64,000 bases of DNA from Anaerocolumna jejuensis DSM 15929 (GTDB lineage: Bacteria > Bacillota > Clostridia > Lachnospirales > Lachnospiraceae), in assembly GCF_900142215.1 (NCBI RefSeq), contig NZ_FRAC01000030.1, forward strand, positions 18,824-82,823, read 5' to 3'. The notes beneath the pieces were generated by a model, which searched no databases, was not told where the DNA came from, and worked only from the letters and a program-made list of their open reading frames with translations. The number at the start of each line of letters is the position of its first letter. Positions within the stretch are counted from its first letter, which is position 1. The position numbers and the translations under genes are program-made. Below, piece after piece: positions 43,689-52,977 of this stretch.

Positions 43689-44077
43689 TTCAAATTGTGC
43701 ATTTTTTATATTTTCATCAATTTAAACAAAGATATTTTTGTTTGTTTTTAACTTAATAAACTTAATAGCATTTTGTTAAGCAGATGCCTCTTCCTGCAAC
43801 CTTACTCTTTTCTTGAACCTTCCATCCTTTTTTGTTTTGTTAAGTACTTAAAAGCTAAAGTAATAAAAAAAAGAAGTAATCATGTTTTGTTTAAAATCAC
43901 GATTCCCTCTTTTTCAACTTCATTTATGTTTTACTTAGCATAACCAAATTTGCTCAGTTCTGAGATACCTGGTTTTATTTTGCTTTGGTTGCTTTGGTTG
44001 TTTTGCCTTGCTCATCCATCGTTTCACAATGATACATCAACAACATCAGATCAGCTACGTCTATGCCTTAAGAAGCT

Positions 44078-44989
44078 TTATATCGGATGTATATAGGTCA
44101 CCCGTTCTACCTCATTGGGATTATCCAGGCGCAGGAGCCTGTCCATGATTTCTACTGCTTTTTCGGCTTTCTTTTTATTACTGATTACGATGGTTTTCGT
44201 ATCCGGCAGTAGCATAATGTCTCTTTCCGAGTTGACTACCACCGAAATATTCCGGTTATCCACATAGTTTTCCACTTGCATGCCAAGTATTTCACCTATT
44301 ACAAGCCCCTTTTGATTATAGTGTTCCTGGAGGAATTGTATCAGGCTTGCATCATAACGGTTTATAAAAATATTTTTTTCCGGTACCTTTTTTGCTATCG
44401 TCTGTAAGACATTTTTATTGGCATGGTCTTCCATAATAACATAGTAATTACTTCCTAACTGTTCCTCTGCCTGTTTTAGTACACTTTCATAGCTGGTCAG
44501 TATCTTGCAGAAAATCGGATCCGCTATATAACCTTCAATAAATATAGCCGGGACATAATATTGTGAGGCAATTGCTTTGATGCTTTCCTCGTCCATATCC
44601 ATAACAAATACCGCATCCAGAGAGCGCTTCTGGCCTATGCTGTAGTCTTTTTCCATTTCTTTCGTGGATAATAACACCACATCATATCCTTTTGGGTACA
44701 GGCACCTTTGTATTTCTCTGGCCAGATCATAGTACTGATATACTTTACTCTTTTTATCCTTTCCACCCATGTTGAGGATGATTCCTACCAGGTAGCTTCT
44801 CTGGCTCGCCAGGGATTTGGCTGTCATATTCGGCACATATTTTAACTTATTGGCAGCTTCAAAAATACGCATTCTTGTTTCATGGCTTATTCTTTCCTTT
44901 TCTGAATAATTCAGCACATAGGAAACTGTGGCAGTGGAAACACCTGCTTCTATTGCTATATCCTTCATGGTAATTCGCTTATCAGACAT
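44078..44989 (-). CDS. LacI family regulator of the maltodextrin operon
   Basis: 303 residues, somewhat short for the family (about 330). N-terminal helix-turn-helix TMKDIAIEAGVSTATVSYVL with hinge NMTAKSLASQRSYLVGII. The ligand-binding half is diverged: the second lobe (IGEILGMQVENYVDNRNI) is compact and the usual C-terminal ATxxL motif is weak. It sits upstream of malF, and both promoters carry the same operator, so it most likely represses the maltodextrin operon and itself. Confidence 0.88.
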   Translation of the reverse strand: MSDKRITMKDIAIEAGVSTATVSYVLNYSEKERISHETRMRIFEAANKLKYVPNMTAKSLASQRSYLVGIILNMGGKDKKSKVYQYYDLAREIQRCLYPKGYDVVLLSTKEMEKDYSIGQKRSLDAVFVMDMDEESIKAIASQYYVPAIFIEGYIADPIFCKILTSYESVLKQAEEQLGSNYYVIMEDHANKNVLQTIAKKVPEKNIFINRYDASLIQFLQEHYNQKGLVIGEILGMQVENYVDNRNISVVVNSERDIMLLPDTKTIVISNKKKAEKAVEIMDRLLRLDNPNEVERVTYIHPI

Positions 44990-45010
44990 ATATAGCCTCC
45001 CGACATCTTG

Positions 45011-45051
45011 CTTATGCGCTTAAGTATATCATTTGGCCGCCGGCCTGTCAA
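45011..45051 (-). promoter_or_regulatory. Promoter and autoregulatory operator of the LacI-type gene
   Basis: TTGACA (45046-45051), 17-bp spacer, TATACT (45023-45028), overlapped by the operator ACTTAAGCGCATAAG (45011-45025). The operator covers the end of the -10 box, so binding would block initiation. Confidence 0.85.
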
Positions 45052-45091
45052 TTAATCAAGTATTGCCCTTGCAAAACTGGGCACGCAGACA

Positions 45092-45134
45092 ATAAAAAAC
45101 TGCTACAACCGCCTGTAAAAGGCAATCATAACAG
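45092..45134 (-). terminator. Terminator of the cell-wall hydrolase gene
   Basis: 14-bp stem with several G-T pairs, CTGTTATGATTGCC/GGCGGTTGTAGCAG, loop TTTTACA, followed on the minus strand by six T. Confidence 0.75.
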
Positions 45135-45152
45135 CTTTATCCTGATTTCGTA

Positions 45153-45953
45153 TTATTTGAACTGATGATGTCCCAGTCTATAGGTATAACCTCTTAATCT
45201 GCCGCTGAAATATAAATAGCTGCCAAACTTCTTGGTCTTTCCGCCTATCGTTATATTTCTTGCGCCGCTTAAAGCCTCTTTGGCTGCTCTGACACATGCT
45301 TTTTCATTCTGGGAATTGAATTTACCGTTATCATATTCTGCAAGTGCTCTGTTTAAGGAACCATTGGTTGCCGGTCCAAACTGATATCTCTGATAGATAA
45401 CCGACTTTACACTGTCCGGAAATGCGGATACTCTAACACGGTTCATAACTACGATACCAACTGCAAGCTTTCCGTTATAAGCCTCTCCGCCGGCTTCGCA
45501 ATATATCAATGCAGAAAGCAGTCTTAAGTCAGCTTTGCTGTATTTGGCAGCTGCTTTTACGGTTGCTTTCTTTGTTACCTTTGCTTTTGCTGTTTTTGCA
45601 GCTTTCGCTTTCTTAGCTTTGGTCTTTACAGGTGCTTTTTTCGTAGTATCGGCAGTTTTTGTTTCCTGCTCTTTCACCGTAGTGTTGTCTGCCGCTGCTG
45701 TTTCTTCTTTTGCTGTATCAGCATTGGCAGTTCCTGCTGCATCAGCCGGTTTCTGTAAATCCTCGGTCGTGCTGTCCGGAACAGTTACTATATTTGTATT
45801 AGCCGCATCATTCTGTGTGTCAGCTGTTTTATCAGTGGTATCTGTATTAACTGTAACATTTTGATCTTCTTCTGCTGCATATGTGTATATATTAGCAAAG
45901 CCTGCTAAAAATATTCCTGCTAACATACACAATAGTAACTTTCTGAATTTCAT
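45153..45953 (-). CDS. Secreted cell-wall hydrolase, SleB/CwlJ-type domain
   Basis: 266 residues from ATG 45951-45953, chosen because AAGGAG lies 6 nt upstream. Signal peptide 1-27 (LLLCMLAGIFLAGFA). Residues 28-145 are low-complexity: Asp/Thr/Ala-rich, then Lys/Ala-rich (KAKAAKTAKAKVTKKATVKA), likely a wall-binding spacer. The catalytic domain (150-266) matches the Hydrolase_2 family: LRLLSALIYCEAGGEAYNGK with the Glu, VVMNRVRVSAFPDSVKSVIY, QFGPATNGSLN. These cleave peptidoglycan, often in spore cortex lysis. Single gene. Confidence 0.88.
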   Translation of the reverse strand: MKFRKLLLCMLAGIFLAGFANIYTYAAEEDQNVTVNTDTTDKTADTQNDAANTNIVTVPDSTTEDLQKPADAAGTANADTAKEETAAADNTTVKEQETKTADTTKKAPVKTKAKKAKAAKTAKAKVTKKATVKAAAKYSKADLRLLSALIYCEAGGEAYNGKLAVGIVVMNRVRVSAFPDSVKSVIYQRYQFGPATNGSLNRALAEYDNGKFNSQNEKACVRAAKEALSGARNITIGGKTKKFGSYLYFSGRLRGYTYRLGHHQFK

Positions 45954-46156
45954 AATAGGCTCCTTGTTATTGGCATATGCCACTTAATTTTCCCTGCAAA
46001 TATTACAGGAATGATACAACTATTAATGACCGGTAATATTCAATTAATAATTATGTAATAATTATAGCATACCAATTTTAGGATTGCAAGCCTTTATATA
46101 ACATTTTGTAATAAATCTGTAATTATTTTGACGTAAAGTTGACATTTTCAGTGGGA

Positions 46157-47230
46157 CTAGCGGTACATTTCCTTGTAATAATTTTGATATTCGCCGCTTG
46201 TAATACGCTCCATCCACCCATTATTTTCAAGATACCACTTTATTGTAAGACGTATTCCGTCCTTAAAGGAGGTCTCCGGCTCCCAGCCGATTTCATCCCG
46301 GATCTTATCCGGCGCTATGGCATAACGCCTGTCATGGCCCTTTCTGTCTGCCACAAATTTAATAAGTCCTTCGTTAATATGTGCTCTCCTGCTGTCTTCT
46401 TCCGGCAGCAGCTCCTGCAAGGTCTCTATCATTAAGGAAATAATCTCAAGATTCTGCTTTTCATTATGACCGCCTACATTATAAACTTCAAAGAGCCTTC
46501 CTTTTTCCATTACCAGGTCAATGGCCTTGGCATGGTCCTTTACATAAAGCCAGTCCCTGACATTCTTTCCGTCTCCGTATACCGGCAGCTTTTCACCCTT
46601 TAAGCAGTTATTTATCATAAGAGGTATAAGTTTTTCCGGGAACTGGAAGGGACCGTAATTATTACTGCACCTTGTAATGTTAGCCGGGAATTGAAAGGTA
46701 TCCATATAGGCTTTTACCAGCATATCCGCTGAAGCCTTACTGGCAGAATAGGGGCTGTGGGGATCCAGGGGCGTTGTCTCATAAAAATAGGTATCCCCAT
46801 CCTCCAGGGACCCATATACCTCATCGGTGGAAACCTGAAGGTATCTTTTTCCTTCCTTATATCCCCCCTCCGTTTCCCAGGCAGTCTTTGCAGCCGTTAA
46901 CAGATTCAAAGTACCAAGTACATTGGTACTGACAAAGACTTCGGGATTAAGGATACTTCTGTCCACATGGCTTTCCGCAGCAAAATGCACCACCCTGTCA
47001 ATGTCATACTTCTTAAATATTTCAAGTACCGCTTCCTTGTTTCTGATATCTTCTTTAATAAAGGTGTAATTGGGATAGTTCTCTACCGCTTTCAGATTCT
47101 CAGGGTTGCCTGCGTAAGTTAAGGCATCCACATTGATAATATGTATATCCTGTCCATAGGTCTCAAACATATAATGAATATAATTGGAGCCTATAAAGCC
47201 TGCTCCTCCTGTAACAAGGTATGTCCTCAT
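46157..47230 (-). CDS. rfbB: dTDP-glucose 4,6-dehydratase
   Basis: 357 residues from ATG 47228-47230, the family-typical start (MRTYLVTGGAGFIGSNYIHY). Extended SDR: NAD-binding GGAGFIGS, active-site STDEVYGSLE with D-E pair and YSASKASADMLV (Tyr/Lys). It converts dTDP-glucose to the 4-keto-6-deoxy sugar for rhamnose in surface polysaccharides. Ribosome binding site is weak. Last of the rfbA-C-D-B series, 73 bp after rfbD. Confidence 0.95.
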   Translation of the reverse strand: MRTYLVTGGAGFIGSNYIHYMFETYGQDIHIINVDALTYAGNPENLKAVENYPNYTFIKEDIRNKEAVLEIFKKYDIDRVVHFAAESHVDRSILNPEVFVSTNVLGTLNLLTAAKTAWETEGGYKEGKRYLQVSTDEVYGSLEDGDTYFYETTPLDPHSPYSASKASADMLVKAYMDTFQFPANITRCSNNYGPFQFPEKLIPLMINNCLKGEKLPVYGDGKNVRDWLYVKDHAKAIDLVMEKGRLFEVYNVGGHNEKQNLEIISLMIETLQELLPEEDSRRAHINEGLIKFVADRKGHDRRYAIAPDKIRDEIGWEPETSFKDGIRLTIKWYLENNGWMERITSGEYQNYYKEMYR

Positions 47231-47303
47231 TTTTTTGCCACGCTGCCACAAATAAAGCTGTACAGCTTCTTATGTGGCTTCCTTTCTTCATTTTTGCCCA
47301 TAG

Positions 47304-48185
47304 CTAAAGTTCACTTGCTGCCAGACCGTCCATATACTCCTTTAAGGCATCCTTCCAGTGTTTCAAATGGCAGCCCATTGCATTTAATTTTCCGGTATCC
47401 AGAACGGAGTAGGCAGGTCTTTTAGCAGCCACCCTGTACTCTTCTGTTGGAATCGGAGAAAGATTCACTTCTTTTTCCGCCAGCCGGAAGATTTCCTTTG
47501 CGAACTCATACCAGGTAGTAACTCCCTCACATACTGCGTGGAAAATACCGCTTTCCTCTTTATCAATAAGAAATACCAGGACTCTTGCCAGTTCCAGCGC
47601 ACTGGTCGGGCAGCCGTACTGGTCGGATACCACCTTGATATCCTTCTTTTCTTCCGCCAGGCGCAGCATGGTCCTTACAAAATTCTTGCCCTCGCCATAC
47701 AGCCAGGCAGTTCTTACAATCTGGTAATTATCACAGATGCTCTTTATAAATTCTTCACCGGCCAGCTTTGTACTTCCATATACGCTTTGGGGCTCTGTGT
47801 CATCTTCCTCTGTATAGGGTTCTGTCTTCTCTCCACTAAAGACATAGTCCGTGGAAATATGTATAAGCCTTGCTTCCACTGCCTTTGCTGCCTCTGCTAA
47901 ATACTTCGGCCCCAAGGCGTTAATGGTATAGGCTTTCTCCTGGTCACTCTCGCACAGGTCTACCTGGGTATGGGCTGCACAGTTAATAATTATCTGCGGG
48001 CTAAGTTCCTGGACCAGATTCATAACTCCCATGGGATTGGTTATGTCCAGCTTAATAGGGCAATAGGCCGATGATTCCGACAAACAGGTATTAATTAACG
48101 TGATATCTTCTCTCTCACTTAAAAGTTGATTGATAGCAAGTCCCAGCTGTCCGTTAGCACCAGTTATTAGTATTCTGCGTTCCAT
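47304..48185 (-). CDS. rfbD: dTDP-4-dehydrorhamnose reductase
   Basis: 293 residues. SDR fold with ILITGANGQLGLAINQLL, HISTDYVFSGEK, the catalytic YGSTKLAGEEFI and RTAWLYGEGKNFVRTML. Final step of dTDP-L-rhamnose synthesis using NADPH. 23 bp after rfbC. Confidence 0.94.
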   Translation of the reverse strand: MERRILITGANGQLGLAINQLLSEREDITLINTCLSESSAYCPIKLDITNPMGVMNLVQELSPQIIINCAAHTQVDLCESDQEKAYTINALGPKYLAEAAKAVEARLIHISTDYVFSGEKTEPYTEEDDTEPQSVYGSTKLAGEEFIKSICDNYQIVRTAWLYGEGKNFVRTMLRLAEEKKDIKVVSDQYGCPTSALELARVLVFLIDKEESGIFHAVCEGVTTWYEFAKEIFRLAEKEVNLSPIPTEEYRVAAKRPAYSVLDTGKLNAMGCHLKHWKDALKEYMDGLAASEL

Positions 48186-48208
48186 ATATTTAACCTTTCT
48201 TCCATACT

Positions 48209-48757
48209 TTATATAATACTTTCCAACCCAACGTTTACCTTATCCTTCTCTGACAGGATTATCTCCATGCCTACTTTTATGGGCCAGTCTATGTGAATAG
48301 CCGGATCGTTGTAAGAAATCCCTTCCTGATCCTCCGGATGGTAGAAATCCGTACATTTATATACAAATTCAGCATCCTCGGACAATACCAGGAAGCCATG
48401 AGCAAAGCCCCTGGGAATATAAAGCTGTTTCTTATTTTCCGCGCTTAAGATTTCTCCATGCCATTTGCCAAAGGTATCCGAACCTTTTCTGATATCAACG
48501 GCAACATCAAATACCTCACCTTTTATTACCCTTACAAGCTTTCCCTGGGGGTAATTCTTCTGGTAATGAAGCCCTCTTAATACTCCCTTACAGGAGGCGG
48601 ACTGGTTGTCCTGCACAAAAACATCGGATATTCCTGCTTTTTTAAAGTCTTCATAATTATAGGTTTCCATGAAATAACCCCTGTTATCTCCAAAGACCTT
48701 TGACTCTATCAGAAATAAACCTTCCATATTTAAAGGTGTAAATTGAAACTGTCCCAT
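48209..48757 (-). CDS. rfbC: dTDP-4-dehydrorhamnose 3,5-epimerase
   Basis: 182 residues, cupin fold. LIESKVFGDNRGYFMETYN, QDNQSASCKGVLRGLHYQ with the catalytic His, VDIRKGSDTFGKW and IPRGFAHGFLVLSEDAEFVY are family hallmarks. Epimerises C3 and C5 of the 4-keto sugar. Lies 18 bp after rfbA. Confidence 0.95.
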   Translation of the reverse strand: MGQFQFTPLNMEGLFLIESKVFGDNRGYFMETYNYEDFKKAGISDVFVQDNQSASCKGVLRGLHYQKNYPQGKLVRVIKGEVFDVAVDIRKGSDTFGKWHGEILSAENKKQLYIPRGFAHGFLVLSEDAEFVYKCTDFYHPEDQEGISYNDPAIHIDWPIKVGMEIILSEKDKVNVGLESII

Positions 48758-48775
48758 TTTTTACTATTTTCCCTC

Positions 48776-49645
48776 CTATAATCCATTTGCTATGTCAAGC
48801 AGATATTTCCCATACTCTGTCTTTAGTAAAGGCTGCGCCAGCTTAATCAACTGGGCTTTATCGATAAATCCCTGCTTGTAGGCTATTTCTTCAATACAGG
48901 ATATGTACAGTCCCTGCCTTTTTTGGATGGAGGCAACAAAATTGGAGGCTTCCAAAAGGGAATCATGCCCTCCTGTGTCAAGCCAGGCCATTCCTCTGCC
49001 CATGGTCTCGACATTTAATTTTCCCATTTCCAGGTAGACATTGTTAACAGCAGTTATCTCTAGCTCTCCTCTGGCGGAAGGCTTAATGGACTTTGCTATT
49101 TCAATTACCTCATTATCGTAGAAATACAATCCCGGAACGGCATAGTTGGATTTCGGATGCTCCGGCTTCTCCTCAATGGACACAGCCTGTCCCCTTTCAT
49201 TAAATTCCACTACTCCATATGCCTTGGGGTCCCTTACATAATATCCGAATATGGTCGCACCTTCTTTTCTGGAAGCTGCCTTGTCAAGGGTCCCGGAAAA
49301 GCTCCTGCCGTAAAAGATATTGTCTCCTAATATAAGAGCGACATTATCCTTCCCTATAAATTCTTCTCCGATGATAAAAGCTTCCGCCAGGCCTCTGGGT
49401 TCCTCCTGTACGGCATAAGAAAAGGACATTCCCAGCTCCGTCCCGTCCCCCAGTAATTCTTCAAATACCGGAAGGTCTCTTGGTGTTGATATAATAAGCA
49501 CCTCTTTTATGCCGGCTAACATCAACACAGACAGTGGATAGTATATCATCGGTTTGTCATAGATGGGAAGTATCTGTTTTGATACTGCCTTTGTTACCGG
49601 ATACAGCCTGGTTCCGGATCCTCCTGCTAATATTATTCCTTTCAT
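48776..49645 (-). CDS. rfbA: Glucose-1-phosphate thymidylyltransferase
   Basis: 289 residues from ATG 49643-49645, the conserved start MKGIILAGGSGTRLYPVTKA. Nucleotide-binding LAGGSGTRLYP, ILGDNIFYGRSF, VEFNERGQAVSIEEKP. It activates glucose as dTDP-glucose. First gene of the rhamnose operon; an AT-rich promoter-like TATTATAAT lies near 49800. Confidence 0.95.
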   Translation of the reverse strand: MKGIILAGGSGTRLYPVTKAVSKQILPIYDKPMIYYPLSVLMLAGIKEVLIISTPRDLPVFEELLGDGTELGMSFSYAVQEEPRGLAEAFIIGEEFIGKDNVALILGDNIFYGRSFSGTLDKAASRKEGATIFGYYVRDPKAYGVVEFNERGQAVSIEEKPEHPKSNYAVPGLYFYDNEVIEIAKSIKPSARGELEITAVNNVYLEMGKLNVETMGRGMAWLDTGGHDSLLEASNFVASIQKRQGLYISCIEEIAYKQGFIDKAQLIKLAQPLLKTEYGKYLLDIANGL

Positions 49646-49886
49646 CCCGCGCTGCCCTGCCAAAAATTTGCTTCCTTTCCAGGGGGCAAAATAATGGCTT
49701 TCCTTTCTTTCTGTTCATTCTTCTGCATCACCAATAAGCATCCACTGTAATACAGCAGTCAGGATTTTGTAATAATTTTCCATATGCTTATCTCTATTGT
49801 ATTATAATATACTTCCCTCTATTTTTGTACCCTTTTTTTAGTTCTCCTGAAAGATTCATACTTTCTTTTTCTCTTTAAACTGACAA

Positions 49887-49930
49887 ACCTGCTGCAAAAA
49901 AGCTAACAATAAGCTAATTCTGCAGCAGGT
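49887..49930 (-). terminator. Terminator between the carbohydrate-binding protein gene and rfbA
   Basis: ACCTGCTGCA/TGCAGCAGGT stem with an inner TTAGCTTATTGTTAGC hairpin, followed by TTTGTC on the minus strand, 36 bp after the stop at 49967. Confidence 0.7.
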
Positions 49931-49966
49931 CGTTTGTATATATTCCCATTTATGTAATTTTTTGTC

Positions 49967-50752
49967 TTATGCTTCTCTTCCGTATACTTCTATCTGTGTA
50001 AGTGCCGGAAAAGGTGAGGGGTCCTTTGACTTTACCAGTTTATGCAGCAGGAGCCATTCTGCTTTTTTCCCATTTAACTTCAGGACATGGGCCTTATCGC
50101 TCTTCTCCAATTCCAATTCAGAAATGCTTCCGTCAGAGAAGGCGAGGGTAACCTTTTCCCACCAGTTGTCATGAGGAAAATCCGCTCTGGTATAAAGATT
50201 TATCTTATCTATAATGACACTTCTTCCGAACTCCAGTTTAAATTCCGCATCTTCCCGCCTGTTGATGCCCCAGGAAGCATAGGGCCAATTTCCATGGGAA
50301 TGGTTCTCGATCACACCGTCAATGGCATTCTTTGCCGCAAAAACCGATTCCCCTCTGGTCTCTGCGTTAGCCGATGCATGGGGATAGCATCCGTCAACTT
50401 CAGGCTGGTCCATTACATTCTGTGCAAGATTACGGTAATTTTCCTTCTCCTCTTCCATCACTTCCCTCACGGAAAGAAGATGAATATTACCGGAAAAAGC
50501 TTTCGGAGAGAGGGAGAACCTTGCTTCTTCAAAGGGTATCTGATAGGTTATCTCATTCTTTGTTATATAAACAAGGGCAGTTCCAAGGGCATCATCAACC
50601 TGGATATAAAGGAAGCAGTCCTTCTTTGAAGAGGTAATCAGAAGCTTATCCCCCTCCTTGTATTCTTCCTTATATACCAGGCTCACTTCCCCTTCTCCCT
50701 TATTAAGGGCAAGCAAATTCCCATTCTTATCAACTACCTTAAGCTCTAACAT
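49967..50752 (-). CDS. Cytoplasmic protein with F5/8-type C (galactose-binding-like) domain, pectin locus
   Basis: 261 residues, no signal peptide. The C-terminal half (about 120-261) is a discoidin-like jelly roll: AKNAIDGVIENHSHGNWPYA, WGINRREDAEFKLEFGRSV, IDKINLYTRADFPHDNWW and a closing ALTQIEVYG. The first 110 residues are beta-rich. It lies downstream of kduD/kduI on the same strand, which suggests a role with oligogalacturonide intermediates, but the reaction is unknown. It could be a carbohydrate-binding or isomerase-type accessory protein. Confidence 0.75.
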   Translation of the reverse strand: MLELKVVDKNGNLLALNKGEGEVSLVYKEEYKEGDKLLITSSKKDCFLYIQVDDALGTALVYITKNEITYQIPFEEARFSLSPKAFSGNIHLLSVREVMEEEKENYRNLAQNVMDQPEVDGCYPHASANAETRGESVFAAKNAIDGVIENHSHGNWPYASWGINRREDAEFKLEFGRSVIIDKINLYTRADFPHDNWWEKVTLAFSDGSISELELEKSDKAHVLKLNGKKAEWLLLHKLVKSKDPSPFPALTQIEVYGREA

Positions 50753-50854
50753 ATACCTGCCTCCATCTTCTCCTCAATCTTGGATATCAACTTTATAATT
50801 GTTATTTTGTTAATATATGATTAGACAATTTATTCACTTAATAATGTACCGAAA

Positions 50855-51110
50855 GTCTGTTTACCTCTAAGCTGGGCTGCCTGCTATCAGCTGGGTTACT
50901 TACCTCTCAGCTAGGCTCTTGCTTTTCAGCCGGGCTACCATGCTTCTCAGCTGGGCTGCTTGCGTCTCAGCCAGGCTTACTTGCCTCTCAGCTGGGCTGT
51001 TTGTTTCTCAACCAGGCTCACTTGCTTCTTAGCCGTGTCTGTTTACCTCTTAGCTGGGCTGCCTGCTATCAGCTGGGTTACTCTGCTTTGCTTCTCAGCC
51101 AGGCTGCTTG
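50855..51110. repeat. Tandem repeat of about 20 bp overlapping the 3' end of kduD
   Basis: About 12 imperfect units of 19-21 bp with consensus CTTGCTTCTCAGCTGGGCTG on the plus strand. A higher-order duplication is visible: 50855-50900 and 51037-51082 are 46-bp copies differing at one base. The last unit (51095-51110) encodes the end of kduD, QPG and the stop TGA. No gene lies in the repeats. Confidence 0.9.
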
Positions 51111-51883
51111 CCGATGTAAGCAAGTATACCGCCATCTACGTACAGGATATGTCCGTTTACAAAGTCAGAAGCCTCTGAAGCCAGAAATACGGCAGGCCCC
51201 ATTAAATCCTCTGTCCTGCCCCATCTTGCAGCAGGTGTTTTGGAAATAATAAAATCATTAAAGGGATTTCCTTTTACCCTTAAGGGTGCTGTCTGGGGAG
51301 TTTCAATGTAACCCGGTCCGATGCCATTGCACTGAATGTTAAATTCTCCGTATTCTGACGCAATATTCTTTGTCAGCATCTTAAGTCCGCCTTTGGCAGC
51401 CGCATAGGCGGAAACTGTTTCTCTTCCCAGCTCGCTCATCATGGAGCAGATGTTGATGATTTTCCCATGGCCTTTCTTAATCATCCCTGGTATAACTGCC
51501 TTGGAGACAATAAAGGGAGCATTCAGGTCCACATCGATTACCGCCCTGAAATCCTCGGGGGACATTTCCAGCATAGGAGTTCTCTTAATAATTCCGGCAT
51601 TGTTAACCAGAATATCAATTACACCAACTTCGGTTTCAATCTGGGCTGTCATTTTCTTTACGTCTTCTTCTTTGGTAACATCACAGACATAGCCGTAGGC
51701 TTTAATGCCCTCTTCCCTGTAAGCTGCAATTCCCTTATCCACAAGCTCCTGCTTTATATCATTAAAACAAATGATGGCTCCTGCCTCCGCATAGCTCTTG
51801 GCAATAGCAAAGCCGATACCGTAGGAAGCCCCCGTAATCAGTGCTATCTTTCCCTTTAAAGAAAATGTATCCAAAATATTCAT
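51095..51883 (-). CDS. kduD: 2-dehydro-3-deoxy-D-gluconate 5-dehydrogenase
   Basis: 262 residues from ATG 51881-51883, with GGAGG 6 nt upstream. SDR family: LITGASYGIGFAIAKSYAEA, NNAGIIKRTPML, the catalytic Ser in ICSMMSELG and YAAAKGGLKML. The opening MNILDTFSLKGKIALITG and IETPQTAPLRV are KduD-like. It oxidises the keto-deoxy-gluconate intermediate in pectin and glucuronate breakdown. Starts 31 bp after kduI. Its last residues, YIGKQPG, are encoded within the first unit of the tandem repeat at 50855-51110. Confidence 0.92.
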   Translation of the reverse strand: MNILDTFSLKGKIALITGASYGIGFAIAKSYAEAGAIICFNDIKQELVDKGIAAYREEGIKAYGYVCDVTKEEDVKKMTAQIETEVGVIDILVNNAGIIKRTPMLEMSPEDFRAVIDVDLNAPFIVSKAVIPGMIKKGHGKIINICSMMSELGRETVSAYAAAKGGLKMLTKNIASEYGEFNIQCNGIGPGYIETPQTAPLRVKGNPFNDFIISKTPAARWGRTEDLMGPAVFLASEASDFVNGHILYVDGGILAYIGKQPG

Positions 51884-51914
51884 AGAAATCCTCCTTCTCC
51901 GCAAATATTCACTT

Positions 51915-52742
51915 TTACTGTAAAGTACTCATAGACACGCCGTCCATATCGTCAAAATCCTGGTTTTCGCCCAGCATTCCCCAGATAAAGGAGTAGGCCT
52001 GGGTACCGCAGCCGGAATGAATGGACCAGCTTGGCGAAATCACAACCTGTTCATTCCGGACTACAATATGCCTTGTTTCGCTGGGTTCTCCCATATAATG
52101 AAAGACCAGGGCCTCCTCCGGAAGATCAAGATAGAGGTAGGCTTCCATTCTTCTGTCGTGGGTATGGCATGGCATGGTATTCCATACACTGCCGGGCTTT
52201 AAACTGGTAAGTCCCATTACCAGCTGACAGCTTTCCACCTGTCCGGGAAGTATATATTTCGTAATGGTTCTGTGATTTGACTGTTCCAGGGAACCAAGCT
52301 CCACACGTACGCAATCCTCCGGCTTAATATATACGGTTGGATATGCTTTATGGGCAGGTGCGCTGTTATAATAGAACTTCGCAGGATTATTTTCATCTTC
52401 ACTGCTAAAGATAACCTCTCTTGCCCCCATGCCGATGTACATTCCGTCCCTGCCCTTAAGAGCATATTCGGTACCATCTACTTTAATTTTCCCGTTTCCG
52501 CCTACATTGATAATGCCCATCTCCCTGCGCTGCAGGAAGTATTCCGCCCGGATTTCTTCTCCGGGTGTAAGCATTATGGGTTTTAACGGTACCGCAGCCC
52601 CCAGTATGATCCTGTCAATATGGCTGTAAACACTTGTTATTTCTCCTGGTTTAAAAAGATTATCTACAAAGAATTCTTCTCTTAGCCTCTCTGTTGTATA
52701 ATATTTTACATCCTTGGGTGATGCTGCTGTTCTGAGCTCCAT
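51915..52742 (-). CDS. kduI: 5-dehydro-4-deoxy-D-glucuronate isomerase
   Basis: 275 residues, GGGAGG before ATG. KduI cupin family: the opening MELRTAASPKDVKYYTTERL, REEFFVDNLFKPGEI, GGNGKIKVDGTEY and the metal-binding WNTMPCHTHDRRMEAYLYLD (His and Glu ligands). It isomerises the unsaturated uronate released from oligogalacturonides. First gene of the kduI-kduD unit; divergent from the AraC regulator at 52978. Confidence 0.95.
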   Translation of the reverse strand: MELRTAASPKDVKYYTTERLREEFFVDNLFKPGEITSVYSHIDRIILGAAVPLKPIMLTPGEEIRAEYFLQRREMGIINVGGNGKIKVDGTEYALKGRDGMYIGMGAREVIFSSEDENNPAKFYYNSAPAHKAYPTVYIKPEDCVRVELGSLEQSNHRTITKYILPGQVESCQLVMGLTSLKPGSVWNTMPCHTHDRRMEAYLYLDLPEEALVFHYMGEPSETRHIVVRNEQVVISPSWSIHSGCGTQAYSFIWGMLGENQDFDDMDGVSMSTLQ

Positions 52743-52977
52743 GGTTTTATCCTCCCTTTATGCCTGTCGTTTGATTTTCACTATGAAATTTGTTATTATT
52801 TTTATCTGTTATAAGCAGTATATCATACTATTTTTACTTATTCCTGTCATTTATTACTCTAAAACTTGCTTATTATGAACAGCGCTGCTATAATTATATT
52901 TAGTTTTAGTAGGTCAGGGATAGTAGAATTTAAAGAATTTTGTTCTCATAGCACTTAGAAGAAAGGAAGGATCTCTC

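Noticed and set aside
43838..43857. TTAAGTACTTAA palindrome near 43.8 kb as a third copy of the 1027/5771 hairpin
   Set aside because: Only the 8-bp AAGTACTT core is shared; flanks do not match.
50855..51110. Possible CRISPR array
   Set aside because: Units are contiguous 20-bp imperfect repeats without unique spacers, and no cas genes are present.
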